Made by a program: the position numbers and the translations under genes. Shown here one piece after another: positions 59,816 to 64,000 of a stretch of DNA of 64,000 bases. The DNA is from Engraulis encrasicolus (taxonomy: Eukaryota; Chordata; Actinopteri; Clupeiformes; Engraulidae). The notes beneath the pieces were generated by a model. The model saw only the letters and a program-made list of their open reading frames with translations. It was not told the origin of the DNA and made no database searches. How positions within the stretch are numbered: position 1 is the stretch's first letter; every line of letters starts with the position of its first letter. The stretch spans positions 28,427,634-28,491,633 of the forward strand of contig NC_085872.1 in assembly GCF_034702125.1 (NCBI RefSeq), written 5' to 3'.

Positions 59816-60472
59816 TTAACATGTGACTCCATTGTAAAGTGTTATACTTTTACTTCAGTAGAATTTAAGCTAAATATATTTTTACTTGAGTACAATTTTT
59901 CTGTTCTCTTTCCACCTCGGCCACTATTTAGTCCATCGAGCCCTTTTTCTGAGTTGTCTGCAATGCAATAGAGTGGTCCACATCGATTTTGTAATATGTA
60001 GAGTGCTTTCTTTTTCTATAGATTTGCACATTGAGAGCCTTCAGGTCTACAAAAGAAGGGAAATCTAAAATAACGAAAGGAAGAATTACAATTTGTACAT
60101 TAACTGATGCTTGAAAAACTGTATTTACACTGAAATGTGATTTTACAGGCTGATTCCACATACAGTAATTTAGTTTCAGTTGTACTGAGTTATTTTGGTG
60201 TTCCATGTTTTTTTTATTAGCAGTACAAGTGTATTTGTATTCAAACTGCCTCATTGGCACATCTGTTAGCTGCTCAAAATGGCCTACAATGCATAATGAC
60301 AATCCATTATGTAACATTCACCACAATACATCAGGACCATGAAGAGAGGCGAGTTATTTTTCTATTGCTTCTTTTATTATTATTTGCCATTAGCTTAACA
60401 GAAGAAGAACTATGATAGTGAAAACATAATTGGTGATCCAGAGGACATTAGACACTGTTAGATTTTAGTCCA

Positions 60473-61467
60473 TCAAGGAAGCAGTAAATGCATTCCATCT
60501 GCTCCATAAAAATTGCTGCCACACGCTTCTGCTCTCCTTCTCCAAGTCTGAAAGCAGAAAATATGTCTTAAGTCCAACTAAGTCAAGCAAAAAATGGTTT
60601 GAAGGCCAATGAAAACATGCATGTGCAAAGGTTTTGGACCATATGCATATGACTTCAATTTCAGACTTAACTTAACTAAATTATTATGAAATTATTGTGG
60701 AAACCCTCAGTCATGAATCTCACCTGTTTCAGGTGTTTTTTAGGCACACACTCAGCAAAGTCAGGGCAGGCAATGCAGTCAATTTCTGGCTACAAACGAG
60801 CAAAACAAGACAATCAGAGTGCTGTTAAAAAAATGAAATGAACATTTATAGGAACAAATAACATCATCATGATATACTTACTATGTGTGCTCCAGTCTGG
60901 ACATGGCATTCAGGATGATGGTGGAAGTGTGCTGAAGTTTTCCTTGTGCAGTTGGTTGGTTTCACCTCTATTCGCAAATGAGCTCTGGGATGCTTCAATT
61001 AAAAAAACATTGTCGGCCAATTTTATGTGTATAAAACATTGATAGTTATTATTAATAGCTATCAATTTTCTAGGGTGAGACATACATGGATGTGTTTCTT
61101 GTTGTTTTGTTATTTTGTTATATATTTCTGGGTGAGATATAAAAAGGGGGGGGGGGGGAAATGTGTGATATCTGTGAGATGTAACAACAGAAAATGCTAA
61201 ATGAATACATTGTTTCACACAATAAAGTATTTTTTTAAAAAATATATAGTATAACATAGCCTCTAAATGATCACAAAAGCATCATACCTCATCATGTGCC
61301 AGGTGTTGTGAATAATCCAAATGCATCCTGAAGTGATCAAACTTTTCGTTAGCTAATTTGATCAGGTGATTAATGATTTGCTTGTCATTGTCATTATAAG
61401 AATCCAGTCCACTAGCGGTAACCAGCAGGATTATGGAAGCAAACGTCAAAACTTCCAAAGTATTCAT
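60473..61467 (-). CDS. Small secreted six-cysteine protein, chemerin-like (copy D, apparently intact)
   Basis: Exons 61288-61467, 60882-60992, 60724-60789 and 60473-60547, all phase 0, giving 143 aa. The signal peptide (MNTLEVLTFASIILLVTASG) is the same as copy B. Exon 2 (LRIEVKPTNCTRKTSAHFHH, then HPEC) is closest to copy A, and exon 3 differs from A by one Lys. Exon 4 reads TWRRRAEACGSNFYGADGMH and then LLLP. The exon 2 acceptor is GAAG rather than GCAG but keeps AG. Six cysteines are in the family spacing. Intron 1 shares a 200-bp segment (about 61030-61240) with copy A that B and C lack. The polyadenylation word is at 60373-60378. Identity as chemerin-like is inference. Confidence 0.7.
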
Positions 61468-61545
61468 TTCTGTGAAAATCCTCAGATGTCAGAGCCACTG
61501 CTTGATTCACAACTAACTCAGAACTGACGGTTTAACTGTCTGTCC

Positions 61546-61553
61546 TTGTGCAA
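61546..61553 (-). promoter_or_regulatory. C/EBP-like site upstream of copy D
   Basis: TTGCACAA on the minus strand, 79 bp upstream of the start codon. AAACAAACGC (forkhead-like) follows about 35 bp further on, near 61589-61598. Confidence 0.4.
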
Positions 61554-61618
61554 CTTCCAATTAATTTGCTATGCCATTTAGCTATAGGAAACAAACGCTG
61601 ATCCTTGAGTTGCTGCAT

Positions 61619-61649
61619 GCACGCACGTGCATGCACGCACGCACGCAGG

Positions 61650-61683
<34 letters not shown>
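61619..61683. repeat. (GCAC)n and (AC)n compound microsatellite in unit D
   Basis: Irregular CACGCACG units followed by about 17 AC units, at the conserved microsatellite position of the duplicated unit. Confidence 0.9.
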
Positions 61684-61684
<1 letters not shown>

Positions 61685-61915
61685 CAACACTCAGGTTTCA
61701 ACTTCACTGACTTTTGGCAAATCGATATGATGATCAGTGCCTAACTTGAGTGAAGAAATAGGCTTATAACAGTTGCAGGGTTTGTTGTGATTCCTACTGT
61801 ATACTGTGCTTTGCAAAGCCAGCAGAGATTCCCAAGTTCTTGTCAAGGACAGCCTTGAGTGAACACATCCAGACTCTCAGAGTGTCTCTATGACATAAAC
61901 AAGTGATGCTCACAA

Positions 61916-62357
61916 TCAGTGGTGTAGTCTACTTTTTTATGGTGGGTATACTGTCTATTGGAGCATTTTTTGAAGTGGGTATACTGTATATATTTGTGCT
62001 ATTCTAAATAATGTGTAACCGGTGGTTATCCTGAACCTTTATTCTGACGGGGTAACGACACTCCCCTTTCCTTCAGGTGTGTAGCATATGTAATTGCGGT
62101 GGTAACTAGCTAGCAAAGACGATGTGTTTTTGATGCTGTCGAGTGTAGCGTGGGCACACCGCTCTCTCTGCCCCTCCATTTGTGGTTGAGCCGCCGTACA
62201 GGAAAGGTAGGCGTCCTTCTCGGTTGGTTTATTGCTCTTTTTGGTGCATTGTAATGTACTTAGTTGTTGGTTACTGACACCATCTAACTTAATCGTAGCC
62301 CTGTCCATAGGCGGCTGGCGTGGGGTCGGCTGCTGTTCTGGGATGGTGTGTCGAGCT
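61916..62357. other. End of the duplicated array and a possible hAT end
   Basis: The unit sequence breaks at GATGCTCACAAT, followed by CAGTGGTGTAGTCTAC, a hAT-like terminus. A possible partner (GACTACACTG) lies at about 63937-63946, but the flanks do not match. No gene recognised. Confidence 0.45.
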
Positions 62358-63684
62358 CAGGGCCGGTTCTGGCTTATTTGGTGCCCTAGGCGAGTTTGAT
62401 TTCTGGCGCCCCCCCCCCCTCCCACCTTTGAAAGAAAAAAATATATATTTCTTATACCTCACAGAACACAAGACTAATATCCTTAGTAAGCTTAACTAAA
62501 TAGCATCAAGAACAATAACCCCAGATGATAGGGAGGTTATCAATGTGTTTGAATTGTAACGTGAAATTGAAATGCCAGGAGAGTGATACAGTACATTTGT
62601 ATGTAAAATGCATGTGTAGACAATAAGCCTACCAAGGAGGTCTGCATTGATCTACACTATCTACAGCATCACAAAGCATGGCAGCATAACAATTTTAATA
62701 AGCTACACATTTGTGCTGTCTTCCAAACCAATTTCATTTCTGGACTGGAAATAGTGGTGCATTTGTGAGTAGGAGAATGAGAAGGGGGCTATCTATGTGT
62801 TTGGAGGGACAGGGTGAGAGAAAGGGAGAAGAGCTGTCACGCTATTGAATTTCATAATATACAAAATATAGTAAATAGCCTCACTTGTCTGCTGTGCATG
62901 GTTCTGTTACATGATTAATGTAGGCTATGTCATTCTGGTCTGGAAATTAATGTTTTTTTAAGCTTACAACAAGCAATTCATGTGGATGGAAGGAGATATG
63001 GCAGCTAAAATTGTTTTAAACATTGCACCAGTCTTACTTTACATTGCTTGTCAACCTAAGCAAGTATTATGATATCAGGTGGGTGTTAGTGAGTAGTGAG
63101 TAGGCTACTAACAGCTACTTTACTGGATTTCATTGCTTGGCATACTTGGCTAATGTTAGCATGCTAACTAGCGATTTCTCTGATCAAAAACAAAGCTCTT
63201 TTTCTCTCTAATTCCAAATAGTAACCTCATAACTATTAGGCTTTCCATAATCACAAACGGTTGTTGATTAAATCACATAGTTCCAAAACACCCTCTGAAA
63301 CTCCTGCATCATGCATTGAGTGGTTTAATGAGAACATAATAATCTCCATCCAGCAGAGCAGCACTACTGTTTGCGCTTGCCCCCTCTGTCTCTCGAGTGA
63401 GTCTCCAAATTCAAAATAGACCGCTGTCACTCGTCCCGCCCCCTTTCTCAGAACTGTCTGTTTATTGGTTCACAGACTTCCCAGAGACAGTTGGAAGAGA
63501 TATTACTATTGGCTGAGGGGCGCTTTGCCGTGAGGAGCGCTTTCGCCACTCTTTGTTGATTGCGACTTCATAAAAAAAACTTCATATCGCAAAATTACGC
63601 ATAGGAGAGCGCCATTTCGGCGCCCCTTCTTCACATGGCGCTCTAGGCGACCGCCTAGCCGGCCTATGCTAAAAACCGGCCCTG
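62358..63684. mobile_element. hAT-like non-autonomous element with perfect 8-bp target duplication (1327 bp)
   Basis: Ends CAGGGCCGGTTCTGGC and AAACCGGCCCTG are flanked by GTCGAGCT on both sides (62350-62357 and 63685-63692). Subterminal GGCGCC and CTAGGCGA words occur at both ends. No transposase is visible inside. Confidence 0.95.
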
Positions 63685-63692
63685 GTCGAGCT

Positions 63693-64000
63693 GGGCAAAC
63701 TCAAGTATCACTGGTGGCGTGTCTCCACTTGTGTCCTTTGTGGTTGACTGCTTGCGTGCCACTTCGAGAGAACCAGAGGTAATGCCGGCATTTTCTGTAA
63801 GAGTCTCGACGCTTAGCTCTTGACTTGTGTAGGGAGTTGTGCATTTCCACAATACACAACTCCTGTTTAATCGATTTATAAATGCCGTGCCTAATGGTAA
63901 CTTTCTCGTTAAATGTACATAGGAGGAGATGGTGCCTTCGACTACACTGATGCAGTGTCACTAGAGAAGGGGGGCATCACTGTTCTTTTCCCAACATTTT
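63693..64000. other. Right edge; no gene recognised
   Basis: Minus-strand frames over this stretch have no domain I recognise. The sequence continues the one left of the hAT insertion at 62358. Confidence 0.5.

Larger units (their letters stand above)
36710..61915 (-). repeat. Tandem segmental duplication array (five units, each with a chemerin-like gene)
   Basis: The same sequence order recurs on the minus strand. An upstream block contains CTTTGCAAA and GTCAAGGACAGCC; then come an AC microsatellite, a promoter, four exons, and a 3' block containing CACCACAATACATCAG and GGAAATCTAAAATAAC. Gene positions are 36991-40378 (A), 45583-46122 (E), 47904-48701 (B), 57238-58070 (C) and 60473-61467 (D). 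After removing identifiable insertions, B-to-C and C-to-D spacing is about 2.2 and 2.5 kb, which gives the ancestral unit length. Confidence 0.88.

Noticed and set aside
36991..61467. Cathelicidin as the identity of the tandem family
   Set aside because: Cathelin domains have four cysteines and a cationic C-terminal peptide; here there are six cysteines with a CxxC centre and the tails are not strongly cationic. Kept as a weaker alternative.
61919..63946. A complete outer hAT element enclosing the 62358-63684 element
   Set aside because: The possible right end differs by a 3-bp gap and the flanking octamers do not match.

Overview
The window is vertebrate, almost certainly teleost, nuclear DNA. 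Coding sequence is carried in short exons with GT/AG borders, (AC)n microsatellites are very dense, and hAT, Tc1, TTAA-target and SINE/LINE repeats of fish type fill most non-coding DNA. No bacterial-style operon, CRISPR array or rRNA is present.

Positions 1-30500 hold three conserved genes, all on the minus strand. From right to left they are fastk (930 codons before the stop, 9 coding exons, 28419-19612), tmub1 (297 aa, 2 coding exons, 16661-13277) and the 5' seven coding exons of smarcd3 (9407-565, running off the left edge). The trio matches the human 7q36.1 block containing FASTK, TMUB1 and SMARCD3. smarcd3 carries a fish-type polyglutamine insertion, has a 40-bp minisatellite beside exon 2, and has a candidate alternative first exon at 12016-12027. 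fastk is enlarged by a His-rich N-terminal segment and a long disordered insertion before its RAP domain. Introns hold many transposons, including an almost intact Tc1-like element with one in-frame stop (22877-24494) and a nested stack of elements in the tmub1 intron.

Positions 30500-36700 are repeat-rich intergenic DNA in which I see no convincing gene.

Positions 36700-61900 hold the most unusual content: a tandem array of about 2.3-2.5-kb units on the minus strand, each with a four-exon gene for a small secreted protein of about 145 aa. It has a signal peptide, an amphipathic helix and six cysteines. The cysteine pattern (C-x13-C-x12-C-x2-C-x5-C-x16-C), exon layout and neighbourhood (RARRES2 also lies on human 7q36.1) suggest a divergent chemerin-like, cystatin-fold family. 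Three copies look intact (A, B, D), one is a frameshifted pseudogene (C) and one is 5'-truncated by a LINE (E). The C-terminal exon is the most divergent part. The array has been inflated by a 2.36-kb inverted repeat inside an intron of copy A, a near-perfect 891-bp palindrome inserted at TTAA, and a 6.9-kb TTAA-flanked insertion holding further elements.

The family assignment of the array rests on cysteine spacing, exon structure and synteny recalled from knowledge, not on a database search.
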